Shown piece by piece: positions 6,593-13,234 of a stretch of DNA of 13,407 nucleotides; the first letter of the stretch is position 1; the number at the start of each line of letters is the position of its first letter. Source of the DNA: Candidatus Omnitrophota bacterium (GTDB lineage: Bacteria; Omnitrophota; Gorgyraeia; 2-01-FULL-45-10); the NCBI GenBank assembly GCA_003140915.1, contig PLLI01000064.1, forward strand, positions 6,726 through 20,132, given 5' to 3'. The position numbers and the translations under genes were made by a program. The notes under the pieces are model-generated. The model had not been told where the DNA came from, made no database searches, and was given only the letters and a program-made list of their open reading frames with translations.

Positions 6593-7689
6593 GCGATCGA
6601 TCCTTTATCTATGTCCTTCTTCTCTTTTACGAGTTTGAATGCTTCCCTGTCCAGGGAATCCGTATCTGCACGAAAAATAATATCTGCCGGGACAAAGCGG
6701 CTGAAAGGTTTTAGGAAAAAATAAAAACTCTTGTCATTCGTAAAGATAAAATCCGTCTTCTTTTGCTGCTTCTTGCTTCTGTTCGACATCACGTACAATA
6801 GGGTTGTAACGTTAAATAAGCCCCTGCCGAATTTCAGGGCCTTTATATTAGTATGTTCGTAAGGGACCACGCCATCTTTGCGCGTTATTACAATTACTTT
6901 ATTCTGGTCCATACACATCTTCTGCAGCAGTACCTTCGAACCGGAGGGATCGCGCAAGACCAATACGATGCGTAAAGGATAACCCCACCTTTTATAAAAT
7001 ATCTTTCCGTTCCTCTCCATCAGGTCAGATATCCTATTCTGACGCATTATGCTCTTCATCGTCACGTTCCTGACATGGTCGACGAACGCCCCCATGGCTT
7101 TCACGCATTTATAACCGGCCTCAATGGCCTTTAAGGAATAGTCCCTATCGTCATAATATACGGGTATATATATCGGATCGAACCCGCCTAGTTTATCCAC
7201 AACTTCTCGCCTGACGATAAAGCAATGCCCCCTGCACCAATCCATATCGATGGTCCGGCCGGAATAGCATTTGAGTCCCGCGGCAAATTTGTTTATATCG
7301 GCTCCTTCCGGTTTTTCCCATTCCGGATTTATTATCCCTATCTTCGGATCTTTTTCAAATAAGCTTACTGCCTCTTCCAGCCAGCCTTCGGTAAATACGG
7401 TATCGTCATTCTGGAAACAGACGTATTCAGAATCTTTCGAGAATTCGAGGCCGCGATTTATGGACTTTATCCAGCCGAGATTCTCATCCGGCTTGATAAG
7501 GACCATATCCGGTTTGCCCGAAACCGACATATCTTTCAGATAGCGGGATGCCTCGATAGAAGTTCCGTTATCTATGACTATCAATCGATACGGATATTTT
7601 GTCGATCCGATCAGGCTCTCTACGCAATTCCTGATAAGCTCAGGCTGATCGCAGGTCGGGACTATAATATCGCATCTTTTAACGCTCAT
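6589..7689 (-). CDS. GT2 family glycosyltransferase, long form 'B' (most divergent)
   Basis: A 366-residue member of the four-gene long GT2 set. The GT-A domain shows CDIIVPTCDQP (6-16), LIVIDNGT (36-43), DENLGWIKSINRG (68-80), a DxD region reading QNDDT (93-97) instead of the NNDT of its three relatives, GHCFIVRRE (154-162), YYDDRDYS (178-185, DDRD in place of DDTD/EETD) and DHVRN (204-208) in the YHxE position. RWGYP (234-238) leads to the C-terminal extension, in which the lysine-rich patch is broken up (KKQQKK, 306-311) and the tail has an RADTDSLD motif (340-347) matching PDADNL of 'D'. The changes around the active site suggest a different donor or acceptor. It overlaps the epimerase upstream and the WaaE-like gene downstream by 4 bases each. 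Confidence 0.92.
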   Translation of the reverse strand: MSVKRCDIIVPTCDQPELIRNCVESLIGSTKYPYRLIVIDNGTSIEASRYLKDMSVSGKPDMVLIKPDENLGWIKSINRGLEFSKDSEYVCFQNDDTVFTEGWLEEAVSLFEKDPKIGIINPEWEKPEGADINKFAAGLKCYSGRTIDMDWCRGHCFIVRREVVDKLGGFDPIYIPVYYDDRDYSLKAIEAGYKCVKAMGAFVDHVRNVTMKSIMRQNRISDLMERNGKIFYKRWGYPLRIVLVLRDPSGSKVLLQKMCMDQNKVIVITRKDGVVPYEHTNIKALKFGRGLFNVTTLLYVMSNRSKKQQKKTDFIFTNDKSFYFFLKPFSRFVPADIIFRADTDSLDREAFKLVKEKKDIDKGSIA

Positions 7690-8807
7690 ATCTTGAGTTT
7701 CATCCTGGCCAGTAACTTATCTGCTTCATTAACTCTGTCGACCGAAGAGGCTCTCTTGCCCCATTCGACCATCTCTTGCATGCCGTCATTGAAATCGACG
7801 GACGGTTTAAAACCGATCTTTTCTATCTTGGATATATCCGCAAAACAATGGCGTATGTCGCCTATCCTGTATTCGTTCTTTATGGTTACTTTCGGTTCTT
7901 TGCCATACAGGCGGCTCAGGGTCTTCGCGATATCGAGCACGCTCGTAGGCTTGCCTGTGCCCACGTTAAAATACTGATAATCGGCAGATTCCGAATTCAT
8001 GACAAGGATGTTCGCCGCCGCTATGTCTTTAACGCTGACAAAGTCTCTTGTCTGCAACCCGTCCTCATAGACCAGGACAGGGTTATTATTCTTTATCCTC
8101 GACTGGAATATGGCGCAGACCCCGGTATACGGATTGGAAAGAGACTGTCGCGGGCCATAAACATTAAAAAATCTAAGCGCGACGGAAGGCAATTTATAAG
8201 CTTTGCCCAGGTTTAAAACTATCTCCTCCTGGTCTTTCTTGGAGATCGCGTAGATGGAGTTCGAGCGGAGTGTCTTCTCTTCGCCGGTAGCCGTAGGTTC
8301 CAGAGGTTTCGAACACTGCGGACAGGAGTATTCCCATATCCTATTCTTCAGGTCCTCTTCTCTTCTTTCTATAGGCTCAGAACGTGTCCCGCAACTATGG
8401 CACTTATAAGCCCCTTCGCCGTATATGCTCATCGAGCTGGCAACAATAACTTTTCTTATCTTCAATTTAGCCCTGTTCGAAATGATATATTCCATCAGTA
8501 TCGCGGTACCGAGAGTGTTGTGATCAATATATTTCTTGATCTGATACATCGACTGCCCGACACCTACCTGGGCCGCGAGGTGAAAGACGAAATTTATGCC
8601 GTCCATGGCCTTCTTAAGGTCCTTCGGGTCGCGGACGTCTCCTTTTATATATTCGCACTTTTTATTAAGATAGTCCGGCCTCTTACTCTGATGTACCTGT
8701 TCTTCGAAAGAGTCCAGGACCCGGACCTTATATTTGCGTTTTATCAGTTCATCGACTAAATGGGAACCTATGAACCCCGCCCCGCCTGTGACAAGAACTT
8801 TTTCCAC
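7686..8807 (-). CDS. NAD-dependent nucleotide-sugar epimerase with four-cysteine insert
   Basis: An extended short-chain dehydrogenase/reductase of 373 residues (from GTG at 8807). It has the Rossmann motif GGAGFIG (8-14), an HLAAQ block (76-80), SSMSIYGEG (124-132), the catalytic YxxxK (Y186, K190), ALRFFNVYGP (210-219) and RDFVSVKD (254-261). Between the active-site serine and the YxxxK pair lies an insert with two CxxC pairs (C136/C139 and C162/C165), probably a structural zinc ribbon. I recall such an insert from the dTDP-L-rhamnose 4-epimerase-like branch, but substrate is inferred. The GTG start is chosen because GGGAGGA sits 9 bases before it and the protein then begins directly at the Rossmann fold. 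An ATG at 8825 would add six residues but would place that site inside the gene. It overlaps the upstream GT2 by 40 bases. It would supply a sugar donor to the pathway. Confidence 0.92.
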   Translation of the reverse strand: MEKVLVTGGAGFIGSHLVDELIKRKYKVRVLDSFEEQVHQSKRPDYLNKKCEYIKGDVRDPKDLKKAMDGINFVFHLAAQVGVGQSMYQIKKYIDHNTLGTAILMEYIISNRAKLKIRKVIVASSMSIYGEGAYKCHSCGTRSEPIERREEDLKNRIWEYSCPQCSKPLEPTATGEEKTLRSNSIYAISKKDQEEIVLNLGKAYKLPSVALRFFNVYGPRQSLSNPYTGVCAIFQSRIKNNNPVLVYEDGLQTRDFVSVKDIAAANILVMNSESADYQYFNVGTGKPTSVLDIAKTLSRLYGKEPKVTIKNEYRIGDIRHCFADISKIEKIGFKPSVDFNDGMQEMVEWGKRASSVDRVNEADKLLARMKLKI

Positions 8808-9901
8808 GATTGCGTATCCTCCCATGTTTCCGGTTTTACAAAGATCACCTTTGTCTTATGTATCGGATAGAAAAACTTCAAAAAAGACGCGGAGTGGCCG
8901 TTATCCGCGAATATGGCGTCGTACTTCTTTCTCCTCTTCGTCCCGAAAGAGCGCTCGACGAGCCTTACGAGAGTCTGGGGATTCGCGAACCTTTCTGAAA
9001 TATAGTTAAATTTTATATTTTGATGAAGAGGCATCCCGATCCTTTTGGCGGCCCGATCGGCCCTGTCCCTGTTCACGGCCTCCGGGCCGAATATCCACAG
9101 ATTTATCCAGCACCATTCCCTTGCCAGGAATAAGACCGCCCTCAGCATATTCTCGAGTTCTTTATCGCTCACACCCTCGTTCAGGAAGAAGATCATTCCT
9201 ATCCTTAAGTGCTTCGGCCATTTCTTAAGATATTCCCGCTGCCCTTTAAGCGTGAAGCTATCTTTAGCGCCTGTGGCCTTAAACGAAACGTGCTGTTTAT
9301 GATAGACGTAGGAAGAGTGGACGGACGCGCATCTGTAGCCGGCCTTCCACGCTCTCATCGAATAGTCGGTATCGTCGTATCCGCCTATGCCGAAAGATTC
9401 GTCCAGATAGCCTATCTTTTCTATGACTTCGCGTTTTATCAGCGTGCAGAAACCGAAACACTGGTTCATCTCCATGTATCGGCCGGCATTCCGCGCAACT
9501 TCTTCTGCGTATTCATCTATGGTTCTATCCCTATGGCCGTCGCATAAGGGGTTGACCAAGCCCATATCGTTATGCTGATGAGCAAAGGTTACAAGATTTT
9601 CGAGCCAGCCGATGCCCGGCACCGTATCGTTATTCATGATACAAACATAAGGCGCATCCGATACCCTTAGCCCCTGGTTAACGGCCTTTATATAGCCAAG
9701 ATTGGTTTCATTACGTATAAGCGTGATCTCCGGTGAATTCAGCTTCTTCAGTCCTTCCAGATAAAGTCTCGTTTCAGCCTCGCTTCCGTTATCTATCAAT
9801 ATGAGCCTGTACGGATACTTTGTCGTCCTCGTAACGGCTTCGATGCATTCCTTCGTGGACTCCGGCTGGTTCCATACCGGTATTATGATATCGCACTTCA
9901 T
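8768..9901 (-). CDS. GT2 family glycosyltransferase, long form 'A' with C-terminal extension
   Basis: At 377 residues this is the longest of the four related GT2 enzymes. The GT-A domain shows CDIIIPVWNQPESTKECIE (3-21), LILIDNGS (33-40), NETNLGYIKAVNQG (64-77), NNDT (90-93), GFCTLIKRE (150-158), YDDTDYSMRA (175-184) and YVYHKQ (198-203). The hinge motif is KWP (227-229) where the others have RWG. The C-terminal region carries a basic patch KRRKK (322-326), then YDAIFADN (327-334) and IHKTKVIF (347-354). No membrane spans are seen. The gene begins in a 4-base ATGA overlap with the GT9 gene, with GGAGG about 12 bases upstream. Its end runs 40 bases into the epimerase. It is probably cytosolic, adding one sugar to the lipid-linked repeat. 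The sugar is unknown. Confidence 0.93.
   Translation of the reverse strand: MKCDIIIPVWNQPESTKECIEAVTRTTKYPYRLILIDNGSEAETRLYLEGLKKLNSPEITLIRNETNLGYIKAVNQGLRVSDAPYVCIMNNDTVPGIGWLENLVTFAHQHNDMGLVNPLCDGHRDRTIDEYAEEVARNAGRYMEMNQCFGFCTLIKREVIEKIGYLDESFGIGGYDDTDYSMRAWKAGYRCASVHSSYVYHKQHVSFKATGAKDSFTLKGQREYLKKWPKHLRIGMIFFLNEGVSDKELENMLRAVLFLAREWCWINLWIFGPEAVNRDRADRAAKRIGMPLHQNIKFNYISERFANPQTLVRLVERSFGTKRRKKYDAIFADNGHSASFLKFFYPIHKTKVIFVKPETWEDTQSWKKFLSQAGRGS
8817..8823 (-). promoter_or_regulatory. Ribosome binding site deciding a GTG start for the epimerase
   Basis: The minus strand reads GGGAGGA, 9 bases upstream of GTG 8807 and inside the coding end of the upstream GT2 gene. It directly follows the in-frame ATG at 8825, which has no comparable site before it, so the GTG is the better start. 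Confidence 0.65.
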
Positions 9902-10980
9902 CGCTTGAGCGCTTCCTCCGCGGCATGTAAGACCTCATCAACGGTAATCGTCTCCAGACAAAGCTTTTTGTCGCAATCGGTATATTTAAATTTCTTATAA
10001 CATGGCCTGCATGGCAGGTCCTTTTTTGCCAAAACGATATGATCCGCGCTCTGCGGGTACGGACCATAAGTGGCTTCGTTCACCGGGCCGAAAATCGATA
10101 CTGTTTTGATGCCGAGACCCGTGGCCATGTGAAGCAGGCCTCCTTCGTTCGTTATAACAAGCTTGCATTTAGTCAAGATGCCTATAAGCTCTTCAATGGA
10201 TGTCTTACCGCAGTAGTTTATAACTCTATCTTTCGCCAGGGACTGCACTTCCCCGCATATGTCCGCCTCTTTCGGATTCCCCAACAGGACGATCTTCGAC
10301 CTGTATTTATCAATAAGCTTATCGGCCAGCTGAGCGAATTTCTTTCTGTCCCAACGCCTGAGGCCCGCGTCTATCCCCCAACTCGCACCGCATCCGGGGA
10401 TGATTCCTATTAATAGGTCTGTTTTGGCTATATTATTCTTTTCTAAAAATCTCTCTCCGAAGCGCAGGCTTTCTTGTGAAGCGTATATCTTCGGAGAAAC
10501 CGCCGTCTTCGACGCATCGATACCTAATAACCGCAGTACATCCAGGTAATACTCAACGACATGCTTATCGTCAAAACTTTCGATATCTATTTTATCGGTA
10601 AGGAATCTTCCTCTATTCCTGTAATTAAACCCTACCCTTTTCTTTATGCCTATGATTTTAAAGAACATGCTGTATTGGTAATTCAAAGATAAGTCTATAG
10701 ATATATCGAATTTCTCTTTTTTAATACCTTTTAAAAATGAGATTATTTTTAGGAGGCATTTTATTTTGGAATGCTGCCATATTTCCCTGTACTCATCTTT
10801 TTCGTAAACAAAAATTTTATTCAAAAACAGGTTTGTGCTTATAAGGTCTGACACTCTCCTGTTGCAAACATAGCCTATGTAACTATCCGGGTAGTATTTT
10901 TTCAATGTCTCTATTAAGGGCGTTGAAAAGATGACATCGCCTATCCCAAAAGGATTTGTGATGAGTATTTTCTTCGTCAT
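9898..10980 (-). CDS. GT9 family glycosyltransferase, heptosyltransferase-like
   Basis: A 360-residue GT-B enzyme of the ADP-heptose:LPS heptosyltransferase family (WaaC/WaaF-like). The N-terminal domain opens ILITNPFGIGDVIFSTPLI (5-23), with the GxGD element (12-15) carrying the aspartate that is catalytic in WaaC. The C-terminal donor domain shows IIPGCGASWG (193-202), RRWDRKKFAQLADKL (208-222), VLLGNPKE (231-238), and ITNEGGLLHMATGLGIKTVS (276-295) leading into IFGP. The family normally has aspartate where this protein has E279. Near the end are four cysteines (C324, C327, C336, C341) in the CxxC...C...CL arrangement common in this group, then ITVDEV (345-350). It overlaps both neighbours by 4 bases. 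It may transfer heptose or another sugar to the growing lipid-linked chain or core. Genes for ADP-heptose synthesis are not in the window. Confidence 0.94.
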   Translation of the reverse strand: MTKKILITNPFGIGDVIFSTPLIETLKKYYPDSYIGYVCNRRVSDLISTNLFLNKIFVYEKDEYREIWQHSKIKCLLKIISFLKGIKKEKFDISIDLSLNYQYSMFFKIIGIKKRVGFNYRNRGRFLTDKIDIESFDDKHVVEYYLDVLRLLGIDASKTAVSPKIYASQESLRFGERFLEKNNIAKTDLLIGIIPGCGASWGIDAGLRRWDRKKFAQLADKLIDKYRSKIVLLGNPKEADICGEVQSLAKDRVINYCGKTSIEELIGILTKCKLVITNEGGLLHMATGLGIKTVSIFGPVNEATYGPYPQSADHIVLAKKDLPCRPCYKKFKYTDCDKKLCLETITVDEVLHAAEEALKR

Positions 10981-12200
10981 GCATCAAGCCCGGATATTTT
11001 GATAGTGGCAAGCAATATGCCGGAAGACAGCCAGAACAGGGCTGCCAGAGGGAGCGAATAAAGATCGGTGTCACCGGCGCTGTGGATCAGAAAAGCTATC
11101 AATCCTAAATTTATACCAAGGGCCAATGAATAGTAAAATGGGTCTTTAATAGTTGCCAGCGCCCGGAAACTTTTTATCATAACAGATATAACAAATGCCA
11201 GGAATGAAAAAAGCCCTAACAATCCTATCTCCGCGGCCATCTGTAAATAGCAATTATGCGCATAGCTGCCGTGTTTATTCTTCATGTCATCCTGGCGCAC
11301 TTTCATATAATTATCGTAAAAAGTATTCAGCCCGTTGCCGATAACGGGATGGCGCATAAATATCGTCACGCTGTTCTTCCACATGACGGACCTGTCGTTG
11401 ATACTTTGCATTGATAAAATATTTCCCCGGCTATAAACTGCGCCCGCTACCATTATGATCAATAGCAATATCCATCCGATCTTTTTTAGCTTCACTATCG
11501 AGAGGATCACGAAAGAGACTGCAAACCCTATCCAGGCGCCCCTTACCCTCGTCAGGATCAGCGCATAAAGTAACCCGATAAAAATAGATGCCGGAAGCGT
11601 ATTTTTCAACAAGCTGCGCTTCATAAAAAACGCGAGACAAAATGCCGGGAAGATGAAGACCAGGATCCATCCGGCGAAATCATTCTGAAAAGGAAAAGAT
11701 GCTGTAGGTACACCCCGCACAGATGGCATATTCGCGACATATAAAAAGGCTGGATAATTATGTAAAAAATCGACGTGAGTAACGTAATACTGCGTAAAAC
11801 AATCGATCAATATGATAACACATGATAAGGCGGAGATTATCACGAAATTCTTAAGTTTCTCGCGCGTATTTATGATCTCTTTGGTGATAAGGAAAAGCGC
11901 CGCGAACTTAAACGCCTTGGAGAATATGGCCTTTACGCTTAGGCCCATCTGCGAGGCTTGAGTATTGAATATAGAGACTAAGGACGCGATTAAAAAGAGA
12001 TAGAGCAATATCTCTACGTGCGTATTTACAAGCAATCTCTCTCTCGCTAAAACTTTTTTGACTAGTAAACTTAATATAGCGATCGCTATAAAGATTTCAA
12101 CGATAGATTTTGCAAACGGCAGCGTGAATATAATGGTATATATGGACCATTCTGCTATCTTATCCAGGATATTAATAATATGATTTTTCTCAACCTTCAT
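10977..12200 (-). CDS. O-antigen polymerase/ligase family membrane protein (Wzy/WaaL-like)
   Basis: A 407-residue polytopic inner-membrane protein with about ten to twelve hydrophobic spans. The conserved O-antigen ligase/polymerase segment is clear: TRVRGAWIGF (217-226), then a large periplasmic-type loop with DRSVMWKNS (269-277), FMRHPVIGNGLNTF (281-294) and AHNCYLQMAAEIGLLGL (314-330), containing the family's key histidine (H315) and arginines. Such proteins polymerise undecaprenyl-linked repeats (Wzy) or ligate the glycan to lipid A-core (WaaL). Sequence alone does not separate the two, but placement inside a glycan operon favours polymerase. ATG 12200 is chosen because it overlaps the upstream gene by only 11 bases, has AAAGG 6 bases before it and gives a normal N-terminus. 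An in-frame ATG at 12263 would add 21 residues that overlap the upstream gene. The gene looks more AT-rich than most of its neighbours. Confidence 0.92.
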   Translation of the reverse strand: MKVEKNHIINILDKIAEWSIYTIIFTLPFAKSIVEIFIAIAILSLLVKKVLARERLLVNTHVEILLYLFLIASLVSIFNTQASQMGLSVKAIFSKAFKFAALFLITKEIINTREKLKNFVIISALSCVIILIDCFTQYYVTHVDFLHNYPAFLYVANMPSVRGVPTASFPFQNDFAGWILVFIFPAFCLAFFMKRSLLKNTLPASIFIGLLYALILTRVRGAWIGFAVSFVILSIVKLKKIGWILLLIIMVAGAVYSRGNILSMQSINDRSVMWKNSVTIFMRHPVIGNGLNTFYDNYMKVRQDDMKNKHGSYAHNCYLQMAAEIGLLGLFSFLAFVISVMIKSFRALATIKDPFYYSLALGINLGLIAFLIHSAGDTDLYSLPLAALFWLSSGILLATIKISGLDA

Positions 12201-13224
12201 GCACGGCCTTTTTTCTTCCGAAACGTTTAGTACCGATAAGACTGAGCCGTATACCAAGACCAAGCATGATGACGAACGTTACGGCAAGTAAAGCCAGTCC
12301 CGCATGCCAATGCACTTTCGTTATAGTTAACGCGACGATTCCGAGGAAGATGCAGATCAGATAAATAATAAGCACTGTCTTTACACGTTTAAATCCCATA
12401 AGGGAAATCCGATGAGAAGAGTGGTCTTTGCCTCCCTGAAATATTGATCTTCTTTCCAATATGCGCATCACAGAGACCAGGACTGTATCGAATATGGGAT
12501 ATCCCAGCACCAGGATCGGCACCATGAGAGAAGTGGTTAATATATAAGTCTTCCAGTGTCCCATTATCGCTATCGCGGAAAGCACGTAGCCTAATACAAG
12601 GCTTCCGGCATCCCCCATAAATATGCTGGCCTTTGGAAAATTGTGCTTAAGAAAACCTAATGAACTGCCTGCCAGCGCAAAAGAGATGACGCTGATCTCC
12701 GGTTGGCCGTTAATATAGGACAGTACGCCGAAAAAAAACGCTGATATGCAAGCTATGCCCGCAGATAAGCCATTCATGTTATCGAGTAAGTTAAAAGCGT
12801 TGGTTATCCCGACTATCCAAATATAAGTGACTATGACACTGAGATAATAATTATGAATGAACTCTACCCTCAATCCTGCTTTAATTATGATCATCGCGGC
12901 TAAAAATTGCCCCAGCAGCTTGAACTTAGGCATCATACCCATCTTATCGTCGATGAGTCCGATGATAAGCAGTATGAACGCACCCAGCAGCATTGCCCTC
13001 GCCGGCGCTAAAGAAACGACGGGCTCTTTTGTAAGCATAGCTATAAGAAATGCAATGAATATTGATACGCCGCCTAAAAGCGGGGTCGCATGCGCGTGCA
13101 CCTTATTATCCTGCGGATGATCCAGATAGCCGGTTTTAAGCGCTACGATCCTTATGAAAGGGGTCAGCAGATATGCTATAAAAGCGGATATGAAGAAAAC
13201 ATCTATTAATTGGATGTAACTCAT
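12190..13224 (-). CDS. Polyprenyl-phosphate sugar-1-phosphate transferase, WecA/TagO/MraY family
   Basis: A 344-residue integral membrane enzyme with roughly ten to eleven hydrophobic segments. It transfers a sugar-1-phosphate (typically GlcNAc-1-P or a relative) from a UDP-sugar to undecaprenyl phosphate, the first committed step of glycan assembly. Diagnostic motifs: GYLDHPQDNKVHAHATPLLG (32-51), LIDDKMG (90-96) with the Mg-binding aspartate pair, NAFNLLDNMNGL (142-153), FMGDAGS (202-208) and GKDHSSHR (265-272), equivalent to the HHxxHR loop. It is not MraY proper, which would sit among peptidoglycan genes, so it is best seen as the initiating transferase of this polysaccharide. ATG 13224 lies 10 bases after the upstream stop. 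AAGGAG is present but 14 bases away, with GGGAAG directly before the start. The 3' end overlaps the polymerase gene by 11 bases. Confidence 0.95.
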   Translation of the reverse strand: MSYIQLIDVFFISAFIAYLLTPFIRIVALKTGYLDHPQDNKVHAHATPLLGGVSIFIAFLIAMLTKEPVVSLAPARAMLLGAFILLIIGLIDDKMGMMPKFKLLGQFLAAMIIIKAGLRVEFIHNYYLSVIVTYIWIVGITNAFNLLDNMNGLSAGIACISAFFFGVLSYINGQPEISVISFALAGSSLGFLKHNFPKASIFMGDAGSLVLGYVLSAIAIMGHWKTYILTTSLMVPILVLGYPIFDTVLVSVMRILERRSIFQGGKDHSSHRISLMGFKRVKTVLIIYLICIFLGIVALTITKVHWHAGLALLAVTFVIMLGLGIRLSLIGTKRFGRKKAVHEG

Positions 13225-13234
13225 CTTCCCGTTC

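Noticed and set aside
8201..8825. ATG at 8825 as the epimerase start
   Set aside because: The strong GGGAGGA sequence falls after this ATG and is correctly spaced for the GTG at 8807, which also begins the protein right at the Rossmann fold. The ATG remains possible.
1218..9901. Possible DNA repeats among the four long GT2 genes
   Set aside because: Similarity at motifs such as NLGxIKAVNQG and NNDT is protein-level. The underlying DNA has diverged in wobble positions, so these are paralogues rather than recent repeats.
12201..12263. N-terminal extension of the polymerase-like protein from ATG 12263
   Set aside because: It lies entirely inside the 3' end of the WecA-like gene in another frame, whereas ATG 12200 has a ribosome site and a normal short overlap.
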